A DNA stretch of 64,000 bases from Vampirovibrio chlorellavorus (lineage in GTDB: Bacteria; Cyanobacteriota; Vampirovibrionia; Vampirovibrionales; Vampirovibrionaceae), in NCBI GenBank assembly GCA_903866275.1, contig CAIPMU010000013.1, positions 62,001-126,000 of the forward strand, given 5' to 3'. How positions within the stretch are numbered: position 1 is the first letter of the stretch; the number at the start of each line of letters is the position of its first letter. Both the position numbers and the translations under genes were made by a program. Shown one piece after another: positions 18,171 to 28,509 of the stretch. The notes below the pieces were generated by a model. The model saw only the letters and a program-made list of their open reading frames with translations, was not told the origin of the DNA and did no database searches.

Positions 18171-19526
18171 ATGATAGCCACCAATGAACAAACCTCTGTA
18201 CAATCCGCCATTGTCTTGAACACGCCAATCGCCGCCGATCGCCTGGCACTTGAGCCCGGCAGCGAGGCAAACCAATACCGGATTATCGACCGCCAGTCCG
18301 GCGAATGCCTTGGTCAGGTCAGCCAGTCTCCCGACAGTCAACATGCCGTGGAGTTATTCTGGGGCAAGGGCGGCTTCATGGGCCTGATTACCTCTCCGTT
18401 GGACGTGAAATATTTTGCACTGCCGGGAGGCACCGTTCAGGTGCAAGGCACTAGCTTGCAACTGGAAGGCAGCCCCATCACCAGCAACGCCACCAAAGCA
18501 AGAACCACGCATCAACCCGTCCAACCCCAACAACACTCGCTGCAAGCCAGCATTCTGGGTGCTGGACTGGCCACCCGCTTCGAGCGTATTTCCGGCGACA
18601 GCACCGACTACTCTAAGCCCGCCGTACCGGTCGTCGGCCACCGCAGCGTGATTGAATGCATCGCAAACGGACTGGCCCAGCATGGCTTTACCCACCTGCT
18701 GGTAAACACCTTCTTCAAGCCAGTGTCCCTCAAGCACAATCTTTCCCGCTGCGATGCCAAACAGGTGCAGTACATTGACGAATCCGAACCCTCCGGCACC
18801 GCTGGCGGCTTACGCAAAATGCTCACCGACCCACAATTTGCCGGATTGTTGGATGAAAGCAAATCCCTGCTGATCGTGCAAGGCGACTCCGTGACAGATG
18901 CCGATTTTTCCAGCCTGATGGAAGCCCACATGGCACACGGCGCGCTGGTGACGATCGGATGTCAGCCCGTGGCAGAAAAAGACGTGGATAAATTTGGCAT
19001 CATCGTCACCGATTGTTCAGGCGAAGATGGACAATCTGGCCGGATCGTGGGCTTTCAGGAAAAGCCAAAACTGGAAGAAGCCAAGTCCCGTCTGGGTAAC
19101 ACCGGTTTTTATATCTTCTCCCCGCAATCCTACCCCATCATCAAGGAAACCTACGCCCAATTGCTCCAGCAGGCGCAAGCGGCGGCTCAGGCCAAACAGG
19201 AGCCTGTCCCGTCCGAAGTGGCCATGGACTTTGCAATGGACGTTTTCCCTGCGATTCTCAAACGCACCCAGGAAGACGCCTCGGTCGGTGCATTCTGGGC
19301 CCAAACCGTCACAGGCTACTGGAGCGACATCGGCAATCCCAGCCAGTATCTGGAAACCGTCCATGATATATACGCAGGCAAGGTGAACTTCCCCTTACCC
19401 GAAGCGCTCAGCCAGTACTATCGCGACGGTGTCATTTTCTGGGAAGGTGCCGCTGCCATCGCTGATCAGGAAGGCGCTGAACTCAAGGGCAATGTTGTTG
19501 TCGCCAAACCCTTTCAGAAAGCCTGA
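18171..19526 (+). CDS. Sugar-phosphate nucleotidyltransferase (NDP-sugar synthase) with N-terminal extension
   Basis: Residues about 125-451 form a nucleotidyltransferase domain that would join a sugar 1-phosphate to an NTP and release pyrophosphate. The signature loop is ILGAGLATRFERISGDSTDYSKPAVPV (nucleotide binding, with the Lys of SKP), followed by SGTAGGLRK, the VQGDSV metal-binding Asp region, VGFQEKPK, the NTGFYIFSP segment and a late SDIGNPSQYLE. The first 125 residues form an unrecognised domain with beta-rich character, absent from ordinary GlmU/RmlA/GlgC proteins. The gene is divergent from the polysaccharide operon, so it probably supplies an activated sugar to it; which base and sugar cannot be told. 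An ATG seven bases earlier is closed at once by a stop. Confidence 0.85.
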   Translation: MIATNEQTSVQSAIVLNTPIAADRLALEPGSEANQYRIIDRQSGECLGQVSQSPDSQHAVELFWGKGGFMGLITSPLDVKYFALPGGTVQVQGTSLQLEGSPITSNATKARTTHQPVQPQQHSLQASILGAGLATRFERISGDSTDYSKPAVPVVGHRSVIECIANGLAQHGFTHLLVNTFFKPVSLKHNLSRCDAKQVQYIDESEPSGTAGGLRKMLTDPQFAGLLDESKSLLIVQGDSVTDADFSSLMEAHMAHGALVTIGCQPVAEKDVDKFGIIVTDCSGEDGQSGRIVGFQEKPKLEEAKSRLGNTGFYIFSPQSYPIIKETYAQLLQQAQAAAQAKQEPVPSEVAMDFAMDVFPAILKRTQEDASVGAFWAQTVTGYWSDIGNPSQYLETVHDIYAGKVNFPLPEALSQYYRDGVIFWEGAAAIADQEGAELKGNVVVAKPFQKA

Positions 19527-19585
19527 AGACACGCACCTTCAGAATCAATCTGACGGAATCAACCTAAAACATTTCTGTACTAAAG

Positions 19586-19620
19586 AAGCGCCAATGCCGA
19601 TTCCGACATTGGCGCTTTTT
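19586..19620 (+). terminator. Rho-independent terminator after the nucleotidyltransferase gene
   Basis: An 11-bp perfect stem (AAGCGCCAATG / CATTGGCGCTT) with a 10-base loop is followed by TTT. It sits between two convergent genes and may serve both. Confidence 0.8.
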
Positions 19621-19657
19621 GATCTACCATCCTTGCATCAAAAAAATAAACGCTAAC

Positions 19658-20755
19658 TCAAGCACTAAGTCGTGGATCGCTGCTGACCGTTTGAAAATAA
19701 CCGTCATTCAAGTGTTTCATCTCCAAAAGAATTTTAAGTTCGGGCCATTTTTTCCAGCACGTCTCCAGGAGGTCGCCAGTCTCGCTGAAATTCTTCAAAA
19801 TCACTCGCAAAGATTGAGAATCAAACTCTGCCGAGCGAATCGCTCGAATGGCCTGATCACCCAGAATTTTCTGCCCCTGGAATTCTTCTTTCAACCTCAC
19901 GTTCAATGCCCAATTCGACAATGAACCAGACTGTAAGAACTCCTGCAAAACCTTGGCACCTTCCAGATAAGATCCTGAAAGTTCAAAAGCCGATTGATAC
20001 GCTAACGCATCAGGCCGATTCGCGTCATTTACAAACTTTTTTTTCTCAGGTTTTTCATTCTCAGGTTTTGATTTCCGGGAAAAAGATCCACGATGCAACG
20101 GAGCTCTGGGAAGCCCTAACGCATTTTGCAACGAGTCCTTTTTCAGCGATGCTTCAGGTTGAGGGGTTCTTTCAAGCTGAAGAGAACTATCAGGTTGAGA
20201 CCCGCTGTGATAAAAGACGCCAGGTTGTGGAAAATGCAGCGTATGAGGCCTACCTTGCACCTGCATGAAAGGCACCTGCTTGAAAGCATCATCCGGTCTC
20301 ACGGCAGGGGGCATCACAGCTGCATTTCCAGTTGGCAGAGACTGGAACGACGGGACTGGACTGATTCCGGGCCCGGATGGAGGCTGATGCAGCAAAGGCA
20401 TAAACGGCGGCGAATAAAGAAAATCAACAGCGCCTGCAGGGGGCATCATGTAGAAATAGTGCTGCGGATGTTGATGATAAGGAAGATGAGGCAGAGGAGC
20501 CCAGTGCTCCGCAGAAGAAGACGCCTGAATGGAAGCAGCCGGAAGTGATGCCGACTGTCTGTCCTGATAGAAAACTTGCTCAGACTCAGATGAAACCCCA
20601 GCAGCACCGCTCGATACTGAGGTGCCGTTATTCGGCACTTTTTCGAACGGTTTATTACTGCCTGAGAATGGTTGGTCCTTTTGGCGTCTGCGAGCACCGC
20701 CAAACTGTAACAACGAATCGGAGGATGTTAAAGGGATGGGACAAGTGATAAACAT
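19658..20755 (-). CDS. Hypothetical protein, Pro/His/Ser-rich with a helical C-terminus
   Basis: I do not recognise this 365-residue protein. The first 240 residues are low-complexity and probably unfolded, with clusters of Pro, Ser, Gln and His (LPHLPYHQHPQHYFYMMPP; PGISPVPSFQSLPTG). Residues about 225-245 are strongly basic and acidic mixed (SRKSKPENEKPEKKK). The last 120 residues look like a compact helical domain (YLEGAKVLQEFLQSGSLSNW, QAIRAIRSAEFDSQSLRVIL). There is no signal peptide or membrane helix. AAGGA about 10 bases before the ATG supports the start. It stands alone between a terminator and the tRNA-Ser gene. Confidence 0.6.
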   Translation of the reverse strand: MFITCPIPLTSSDSLLQFGGARRRQKDQPFSGSNKPFEKVPNNGTSVSSGAAGVSSESEQVFYQDRQSASLPAASIQASSSAEHWAPLPHLPYHQHPQHYFYMMPPAGAVDFLYSPPFMPLLHQPPSGPGISPVPSFQSLPTGNAAVMPPAVRPDDAFKQVPFMQVQGRPHTLHFPQPGVFYHSGSQPDSSLQLERTPQPEASLKKDSLQNALGLPRAPLHRGSFSRKSKPENEKPEKKKFVNDANRPDALAYQSAFELSGSYLEGAKVLQEFLQSGSLSNWALNVRLKEEFQGQKILGDQAIRAIRSAEFDSQSLRVILKNFSETGDLLETCWKKWPELKILLEMKHLNDGYFQTVSSDPRLSA

Positions 20756-21045
20756 ACGTGTCTAGTCCTTGAATCAGGGATTAACGAGAAAAACAAAAAA
20801 TCATGCCTCAAACGGGAGAAATGGCGACCAGGACGGCTGATTTCGGGAAAGAATGCTCTACCAATGACGTGCATGAACCCCAGAGATTTGCAAAAATACA
20901 AATTGCTTTTAGAACCCGCAGCGCTTGACAGCATGTCAAACAAACATCCAGTCAGAGTGACTGCGTGTCTTTCAAATCCAACTGGAATAAACACCCGCTA
21001 CGATGATCTTGAACCCAATCTATCAGGTGAAGCCTATGAAAAAAG

Positions 21046-21136
21046 TGGCGGAGCGGGAGAGATTCGAACTCTCGGTACGCTATTAACGTACACAGACTTT
21101 CCAGGTCTGCACCTTAAACCACTCGGACACCGCTCC
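21046..21136 (-). tRNA. tRNA-Ser (anticodon GGA)
   Basis: The minus strand gives a complete 91-base tRNA with encoded CCA: acceptor GGAGCGG/CCGCTCC, a D arm with GAGTGGTT, anticodon loop CTGGAAA (GGA), the long variable arm GTACGTTAATAGCGTAC expected for serine tRNA, and a T arm GAGAG-TTCGAAT-CTCTC. It reads UCC/UCU codons. Confidence 0.97.
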
Positions 21137-21462
21137 AGGCACGACTTGGGCTGTGAGCCCAGGCTCAAAAGTCTTACGGAAAACCCGCTGACTCCGAGTA
21201 GAGCCTTAGACTAGCACAATCGTGCAAAAATCCACAACCGGGTTTTTAAAATCGCGGAATGCACCACCTCCCGCAGCTTGCGCCAGTAGCCCGTCAGCCC
21301 TCAAGCAGAGCGGAAAGCACAGAGAACTCCGGCCTCTTTCGCCGCCGGGTTTGGGCTCCTTCGCCATTTGGCGTGGTATAATTAGCCAGTCTGGGTATAG
21401 ATGGCTGGATGCTCTCTGCTATGCTTTTATCCAGAAGCCCTAACCGGGAGAATACCTTTATT
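21137..21462. other. Intergenic region between tRNA-Ser and a zinc-ribbon gene
   Basis: No gene is seen. It should hold the tRNA promoter on the minus strand (a possible TTGTGG, 18 bases, TAGTCT reading away from 21240) and the extended -10 promoter of the next gene on the plus strand. Confidence 0.4.
21374..21382 (+). promoter_or_regulatory. Extended -10 promoter for the small zinc-ribbon gene
   Basis: TGGTATAAT is a perfect extended -10 (TGnTATAAT). No good -35 lies 17 bases upstream, which extended -10 promoters can tolerate. It would give a leader of about 75 bases. Confidence 0.55.
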
Positions 21463-21669
21463 ATGCCTGCCTTACGATGCCCAAACTGTGGCTATAGTGA
21501 TTTGCACGCAGTCGATGTTGAGCTATTGGAGCCGGATGATGCCCTGGAGACAGGGTTTCGGATTTTGCACCGTCAGGAGCTTGGCTGCAAACGGTGTCAC
21601 TGGAGCCCTTCCAAGGCCGCAGAAACAACACGGGTTTTAGTCACTACGCCCATGGATCGCAATCACTAA
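21463..21669 (+). CDS. Small zinc-ribbon protein
   Basis: The 68-residue product has two Cys pairs, C6xxC9 and C42xxC45, spaced as in a zinc ribbon, a fold that often binds nucleic acid or another protein. Between them is an acidic helix (VDVELLEPDDALETGFRI). I chose the ATG at 21463 since GGGAGAA lies upstream and the frame upstream of it has no motif. It lies on its own, between the tRNA-Ser and ligA, with its own promoter. Its function is unknown. Confidence 0.65.
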   Translation: MPALRCPNCGYSDLHAVDVELLEPDDALETGFRILHRQELGCKRCHWSPSKAAETTRVLVTTPMDRNH

Positions 21670-21762
21670 ATCCAATCGTCGCCAAAATGAGCCCGCAGCA
21701 CTCAAGATTGCGCCATGTGCCGTATCGCATTGCGCTCCGTTACAGACCCGGATTGAAGTCGT

Positions 21763-21790
21763 TTGAGTCCGTAGTCATTTCAGCTATACT
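21763..21790 (+). promoter_or_regulatory. Sigma-70-type promoter for ligA
   Basis: TTGAGT, a 16-base spacer and TATACT predict a start near 21797 and a leader of about 110 bases before the ligA ATG. Confidence 0.55.
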
Positions 21791-21796
21791 ATTGGG

Positions 21797-24034
<2,238 letters not shown>

Positions 24035-24249
24035 CACCCCAACTGTACGTCTGAGCTTTGAATTTTACGCGTTTAGCGCCCTGAATCCGTCCAAACATTT
24101 CTGAACGCGGGTTCACTCCCAACGGCCTTCACTGGACCAGTGCTGCGATTCAGCACAGTACCCCCTTCTCTGTCTATTCCCCCCATTCAACCACTTCGGG
24201 TTTTATTCAACGAGTCAGCGATACCGCAAACAACGTGGAGAGATATTTA

Positions 24250-24621
24250 ATGCACGTATTTCAAATTCGAGGGATTTCAGGTCTGTTCATGGTGTTATTG
24301 ATCATCATTTCCGCTTTGGCCCTGCTGGTGGCGTTGCCATCCTCGTTCATGATGGTTCTTTGGAATGCCATTGTGTTTGAAGCCGCCAAAGGCCCGGAAA
24401 TTGATTTCCTGCACGGCTTTTACCTCTGGGGGATGACCGTGGGTCTGATCAACCTGATCTTCAAACCCGAAATCAAGCTGCAATTCCAACAGGTGAAACC
24501 TGCCGCTTCCAATTCGAAAAAGAAAAACCAGCCCCTGCAAACCAAAACCGCTGAGCCTGCTGCAAAAACCGCCACAATAGAATCTGCATCCAAACTGGAC
24601 AACAAGCAAGAGCAAGGCTAA
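24250..24621 (+). CDS. Small membrane protein of unknown function
   Basis: The 123-residue product has one or two hydrophobic helices (residues about 8-38, GLFMVLLIIISALALLVALPSSFMMVLW, and a weaker one at 55-68) followed by a 50-residue hydrophilic tail rich in Lys, Ala, Gln and Thr. The start at 24250 is preceded by GGAGAG at 7-12 bases; a GTG five codons earlier overlaps that site. The short segment between the helices (EAAKGPEIDFLHGFYLWG) may be the conserved core. I do not recognise the family. It is followed at once by a strong terminator, so it is a single-gene unit. Confidence 0.65.
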   Translation: MHVFQIRGISGLFMVLLIIISALALLVALPSSFMMVLWNAIVFEAAKGPEIDFLHGFYLWGMTVGLINLIFKPEIKLQFQQVKPAASNSKKKNQPLQTKTAEPAAKTATIESASKLDNKQEQG

Positions 24622-24657
24622 AACCGGCCTCAACCCCCTTTAATCTCAACTGATGTG

Positions 24658-24688
24658 AAAAACGGTTCGGATCTCCGGACCGTTTTTT
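24658..24688 (+). terminator. Rho-independent terminator
   Basis: A 13-bp stem with one G-T pair (AAAAACGGTTCGG / CCGGACCGTTTTT), a four-base loop and a T run. It ends the small membrane protein transcript. Confidence 0.85.
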
Positions 24689-24761
24689 GCAAGGGCTGAA
24701 GCCCCACCCGCAACGTGGAAATCAGTGCTCCAACCGAACCACCCTGCAACCGCGATCCACT

Positions 24762-24789
24762 TTGGATTGAAGCGCAAACCGTGTAAGAT
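24762..24789 (+). promoter_or_regulatory. Sigma-70-type promoter for recJ
   Basis: TTGGAT, a 16-base spacer and TAAGAT. The transcript would carry a leader of about 250 bases before the recJ start, longer than usual; no gene or riboswitch is seen in it. Confidence 0.45.
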
Positions 24790-25043
24790 AGTTTCAGCGT
24801 GAAGGTAAAAACGAATCAATGGTCGTTTACCCTGTTTTCAGTTTGTGAGAAAACGGTTCCAGACAGGAACAGGCCTTTGACTAAAACAGCGCTCGCGGTC
24901 CGTTTTCGACTTCCACAAGGGACTTCGGAGCAGACGTGAACGCCCCCGCAATACAGTGTTTTCATAACCCCATCCCAACGCTCTGATTTCGGCAAAATCT
25001 TTCAGTTCATAGAGGCATTTCAAGCACACAGGGAGTTTCTCAA

Positions 25044-27743
25044 TTGGCAAATATCTGGCAATACCGTGGAGAACGCGCCGCGAATGGACTGACTTTTTCC
25101 CCTGCGGTTCTGGAAGCTGCTGAGGGATCGCCGCTGGTGGCCAGATTGCTGGCCAACCGGGGTGTGACGGAACCGGATGACATCCGGGCCTTTATGAATT
25201 TACAGGCGTACCAGCCCACCAGTGGCTGGGAATTGCCGGACATGCGAGCCGCCGTGGATCGTGTGCTACGGGCGCTGGAAGCCAAAGAGCCGATCCTGAT
25301 TTACGGCGATTTCGATGTGGACGGCATTACCGGCACCTCGGTGCTCTATGAGACCTTCAAAAAACATCTGAACGCCAATGTCAGCTTTTACATTCCGGAC
25401 CGCGCCACCGAAGGCCACGGTCTGCATGCCGCCGCCCTGATTCGACTAACCAGCGCGCGCCAGATCAAACTAGTGATCACCACCGACACCGGGATTACCA
25501 ACTTCTCGGAAGTCAGCCTGCTGAACGGGCTGGGGGTCGACACCATTGTGACCGATCACCACGCCTTGCCGGAGAACTTGCCGCCCGCAGTGGCCAACGT
25601 GAACGCCCAACGACTGGACATTAACCATCCGCTGCACCCCTTGTGCGGTGCCGGTGTTGCCTACAAGCTCTGCGAACTGCTGCTGGAGAAGTTACTACCA
25701 CCCGATCAGGCGCAACAGGCCGCCGAAGCCCTGCTGGATATAGTCGCCGTGGGGACCGTGGTAGACATGGTGCCACTGGTGCAGGAAAACCGCTATCTGG
25801 TGTACCGGGGACTGCAAGTGCTCAACCGCCGCAAGCGGCCCGGCTTTCAGGAGATTCTGGAGCAGGCAGGCGCGAAACCGGATGCCGCCATCACCAGTGA
25901 AACCCTGGGCTTTACCATTGGCCCCCGCCTGAACGCATTGGGCCGTCTGGAACGCGCCGATCAGGGCGTGGAACTGATCACATCCACCGACCCGGAGCGT
26001 ATTCGCATCATTGCCGCCCATCTAGAATTTTTAAACCGTCGTCGCCGCGAACTGTGCGACCAGACCTTTCTGGAGGCCGAAAGCCATCTGCAAAAAAGTG
26101 GCGGCCTGAGCGAAAACCGGGCCATCATCCTCGCCAGCCCCGACTGGAATCCCGGCATCATCGGTATTGTGGCATCGAGACTGATTGAAAAGTACCATGT
26201 GCCCGTCTTCATGATGGTGGTGGATCGTGAGAAAGCGGAAGTGCGCTGCTCGGCCCGTTCCATCCCCGGCTTCGACGTGCAGGATCAACTCCTGGCCCTG
26301 GAACATTATTTCCTCGGCTTTGGCGGACACGCCGGTGCCTGTGGTTTCGCCCTCAAACTGGATCGACTGGAAGCCTTCAAGCGGGATTTGTACGCCATCT
26401 GCAACCGGGTCATCACCGATGAGCAGATGCGGCCCATTATCGACGTGGATGCCACGCTGGAGTGGAGTCAGGTCAATCCCCATCTCATCACGCTGGTAGA
26501 CCGTCTGGCGCCCTACGGGATGGCCAACCCGTCCCCCAAGTTTGTGCTGGAAAACGTGCTGGTGGCCGCGCAACGCTACATGGGCGAAGATGAACGACAC
26601 GTCAAACTGGTGCTCACCAAGGACAACGGGCGTGGCGGCGACAACAATACGCCGCTGGAAGGCATTATCTGGAACTTTGGCCGCAAGGAGCGATTTGAGT
26701 CTCGCAGCGCCTACAGTTTTGTGGTGGTGCCTGGGCTAAACACCTTCAACAACCTCTCCAAAGTACAGTTGATTATTGAAGATTACATGATCGCCCAATC
26801 GGCGAATCTGGCCGCACAGCGCGTGGATGCCCCCGGACAGAAGCACTCGGCAAGCCCGCTCTCCTCCAATAACAATGATTCCAAACCAACCGGAACCAAC
26901 ACAAAGCCCCTGTCAGCCAGTTCCGGGAATCCGTCTCCCTCGACGCGTGCCGGGGAAATGGACTCTGAATCCAGCGAGGACAACGGCCCGCAGTGGATCG
27001 ATCATCGCAGTCGGGAATCCGTGGATGTCTTTATGGGACAGCTCATGCTGCCCTTACAGGATCAACGAGACGTGCTGATCTATCACGAAGGCAAGAAGCC
27101 GGACATTCCCTTCCTGAATGAAAGCCTGTTGGCCGGACGTTTACAAATTCGTCCCGCCGATGAACTGGTGCTGTGGGATCTCCCGCCCTCCCTGCCCGAT
27201 TTGCATCGGGTGCTGAGCGAGGTACAACCCCAGGTGATCCATCTGGTGGGCGGCAAATATCAGTCGGTGCCCGTGTTTCCCTCCGAGCAGAACTACCTCA
27301 AACTGATCGTGCAAGTGCTGCGCCGGGAAGGCGAAAGTATGACCCTGCAGGCCGATACGTTTGCGGCACAACTGGCAACCACCGCCACCGTCGTCACCCA
27401 AGGACTCATCCTGCTGGAGCGCATGGGGATGCTGGAAATCCGTCTGGCGGAACCCGGCAATGCACAAGTGCTGCAAGTGCGCCTGTTACCCCAGAACGCC
27501 AACCGTGAACAGGATATTACGCAACGGCTCGAGTATGCCGCCTTTCAACAGGCGCTGAAAGAAGTTGGAAAATTCAGAGGATGGCTATTAAAAAGCCCCC
27601 TTGCTACAATGAAAGCGACCTTGAGATCGCCTCTGGTCAGTTCTCTTATGGTAAATTCCTCTATGGTTCCCTCACTCCCGGACTTGATGACGGCAAGCGA
27701 ACCATTGTCGGCGACTCCGGTTTCCCCAGTCATGATTCATTAA
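25044..27743 (+). CDS. recJ: Single-stranded-DNA-specific exonuclease RecJ, long form
   Basis: RecJ degrades single-stranded DNA 5' to 3' in recombination and mismatch repair. DHH-domain motifs are present: ILIYGDFDVDGITGTS (about residues 83-98), TTDTGITN, VTDHHALPE (about 170-178) and HPLCGAGVAYKL. The DHHA1 domain has FLGFGGHAGACGFAL, and the OB domain follows to about residue 585. A TTG start is chosen because GGGAG precedes it at 8 bases and no ATG is available. The protein has 899 residues: after the core come an unfolded Ser/Pro/Asn-rich linker (about 592-650) and a C-terminal domain of about 230 residues like that of the longer RecJ forms. The last 45 residues (after WLLKSPL) are low in similarity to anything I know and overlap the apt promoter. 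Confidence 0.93.
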   Translation: MANIWQYRGERAANGLTFSPAVLEAAEGSPLVARLLANRGVTEPDDIRAFMNLQAYQPTSGWELPDMRAAVDRVLRALEAKEPILIYGDFDVDGITGTSVLYETFKKHLNANVSFYIPDRATEGHGLHAAALIRLTSARQIKLVITTDTGITNFSEVSLLNGLGVDTIVTDHHALPENLPPAVANVNAQRLDINHPLHPLCGAGVAYKLCELLLEKLLPPDQAQQAAEALLDIVAVGTVVDMVPLVQENRYLVYRGLQVLNRRKRPGFQEILEQAGAKPDAAITSETLGFTIGPRLNALGRLERADQGVELITSTDPERIRIIAAHLEFLNRRRRELCDQTFLEAESHLQKSGGLSENRAIILASPDWNPGIIGIVASRLIEKYHVPVFMMVVDREKAEVRCSARSIPGFDVQDQLLALEHYFLGFGGHAGACGFALKLDRLEAFKRDLYAICNRVITDEQMRPIIDVDATLEWSQVNPHLITLVDRLAPYGMANPSPKFVLENVLVAAQRYMGEDERHVKLVLTKDNGRGGDNNTPLEGIIWNFGRKERFESRSAYSFVVVPGLNTFNNLSKVQLIIEDYMIAQSANLAAQRVDAPGQKHSASPLSSNNNDSKPTGTNTKPLSASSGNPSPSTRAGEMDSESSEDNGPQWIDHRSRESVDVFMGQLMLPLQDQRDVLIYHEGKKPDIPFLNESLLAGRLQIRPADELVLWDLPPSLPDLHRVLSEVQPQVIHLVGGKYQSVPVFPSEQNYLKLIVQVLRREGESMTLQADTFAAQLATTATVVTQGLILLERMGMLEIRLAEPGNAQVLQVRLLPQNANREQDITQRLEYAAFQQALKEVGKFRGWLLKSPLATMKATLRSPLVSSLMVNSSMVPSLPDLMTASEPLSATPVSPVMIH
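27602..27610 (+). promoter_or_regulatory. Possible extended -10 promoter for apt inside the recJ 3' end
   Basis: TGCTACAAT fits an extended -10 box. It would place a start about 145 bases before the apt ATG, within the last codons of recJ. Readthrough from recJ is also possible. Confidence 0.35.
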
Positions 27744-27760
27744 CAATACAGGAAATTGAT

Positions 27761-28309
27761 ATGCCCATTACCCAGGATCCCATGTTTGCCGTGGACAAAA
27801 TCAAGGCGGCCATCCGTGAAATTCCCGATTTCCCCAAACCCGGCATTTTATTCAAAGACATCACGACCGTCTTGAAAGACCCGATCTTGTTTAATCAAGT
27901 GGTGGATTATTTTTATCACGAGCTGAAAGATAAAAAAATTCAGTATGTCGCCGGTATTGAATCCCGTGGCTTTATTTTGGGGTCCGCACTGGCTTACAAG
28001 CTGGGTTGCGGCTTTGTACCCATTCGCAAGCAAGGTAAATTGCCAGGCTTGGTGGAACGCCATGAGTACGATCTGGAATACGGCACGGATGTGATCGAGA
28101 TTCACACGGATGCCGTGGAACCGGGCGCCCGCGTGGTTCTGATTGATGACCTGCTGGCCACCGGTGGTACCGCAGCAGCCTCTTGTAAACTGCTGGAAAA
28201 ACTCAACGCCGACCTGATTGCAATCATGTTCATGATTGAACTGGAATTCCTGAACGGGCGTGAGAAGTTACCCACAGCCATTAATACTCACGCCATGATT
28301 AAATTCTAA
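27761..28309 (+). CDS. apt: Adenine phosphoribosyltransferase
   Basis: Apt converts adenine and PRPP to AMP and pyrophosphate (purine salvage). The 182-residue product, from the ATG at 27761 with AGGAAA upstream, has the family pattern: IREIPDFPKPGILFKDIT near the start, GIESRGFILGSALAYKLG, VPIRKQGKLPG, and the PRPP-binding motif VVLIDDLLATGGTAAA with the catalytic Asp pair. The same frame is open upstream for 60 codons inside recJ, but those codons have no family match. The gene is followed by a terminator. Confidence 0.95.
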   Translation: MPITQDPMFAVDKIKAAIREIPDFPKPGILFKDITTVLKDPILFNQVVDYFYHELKDKKIQYVAGIESRGFILGSALAYKLGCGFVPIRKQGKLPGLVERHEYDLEYGTDVIEIHTDAVEPGARVVLIDDLLATGGTAAASCKLLEKLNADLIAIMFMIELEFLNGREKLPTAINTHAMIKF

Positions 28310-28346
28310 GCAATCCTTTCAAATTATTTTCATTAATCACGATTTT

Positions 28347-28387
28347 AAATACCGCCTGAAATAAACCACTTCAGGCGGTATTTGTTT
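28347..28387 (+). terminator. Rho-independent terminator after apt
   Basis: A perfect 14-bp stem (AAATACCGCCTGAA and complement) with a nine-base loop and a short T run after it. Confidence 0.8.
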
Positions 28388-28457
28388 GGGAATACTTTTC
28401 ACTCAGATCATTCCCAACGCTCGAACACTCATCCAAGATGGATTATGCAAAAAAACA

Positions 28458-28489
28458 CTAAAAAGCCGCGAATAAACGCGGCTTTTTAG
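28458..28489 (-). terminator. Terminator after the zinc-ribbon low-complexity protein gene
   Basis: A perfect 13-bp stem CTAAAAAGCCGCG / CGCGGCTTTTTAG with a six-base loop lies 20 bases after the stop of the minus-strand gene. T runs flank both sides, so it can work in both directions. Confidence 0.8.
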
Positions 28490-28509
28490 AACATGAATTC
28501 AAAGACCGG

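Noticed and set aside
24136-24156. Hairpin GTGCTG-CGATT-CAGCAC after ligA as a terminator
   Set aside because: The stem is short (6 bp) and followed by C-rich sequence without a T run.
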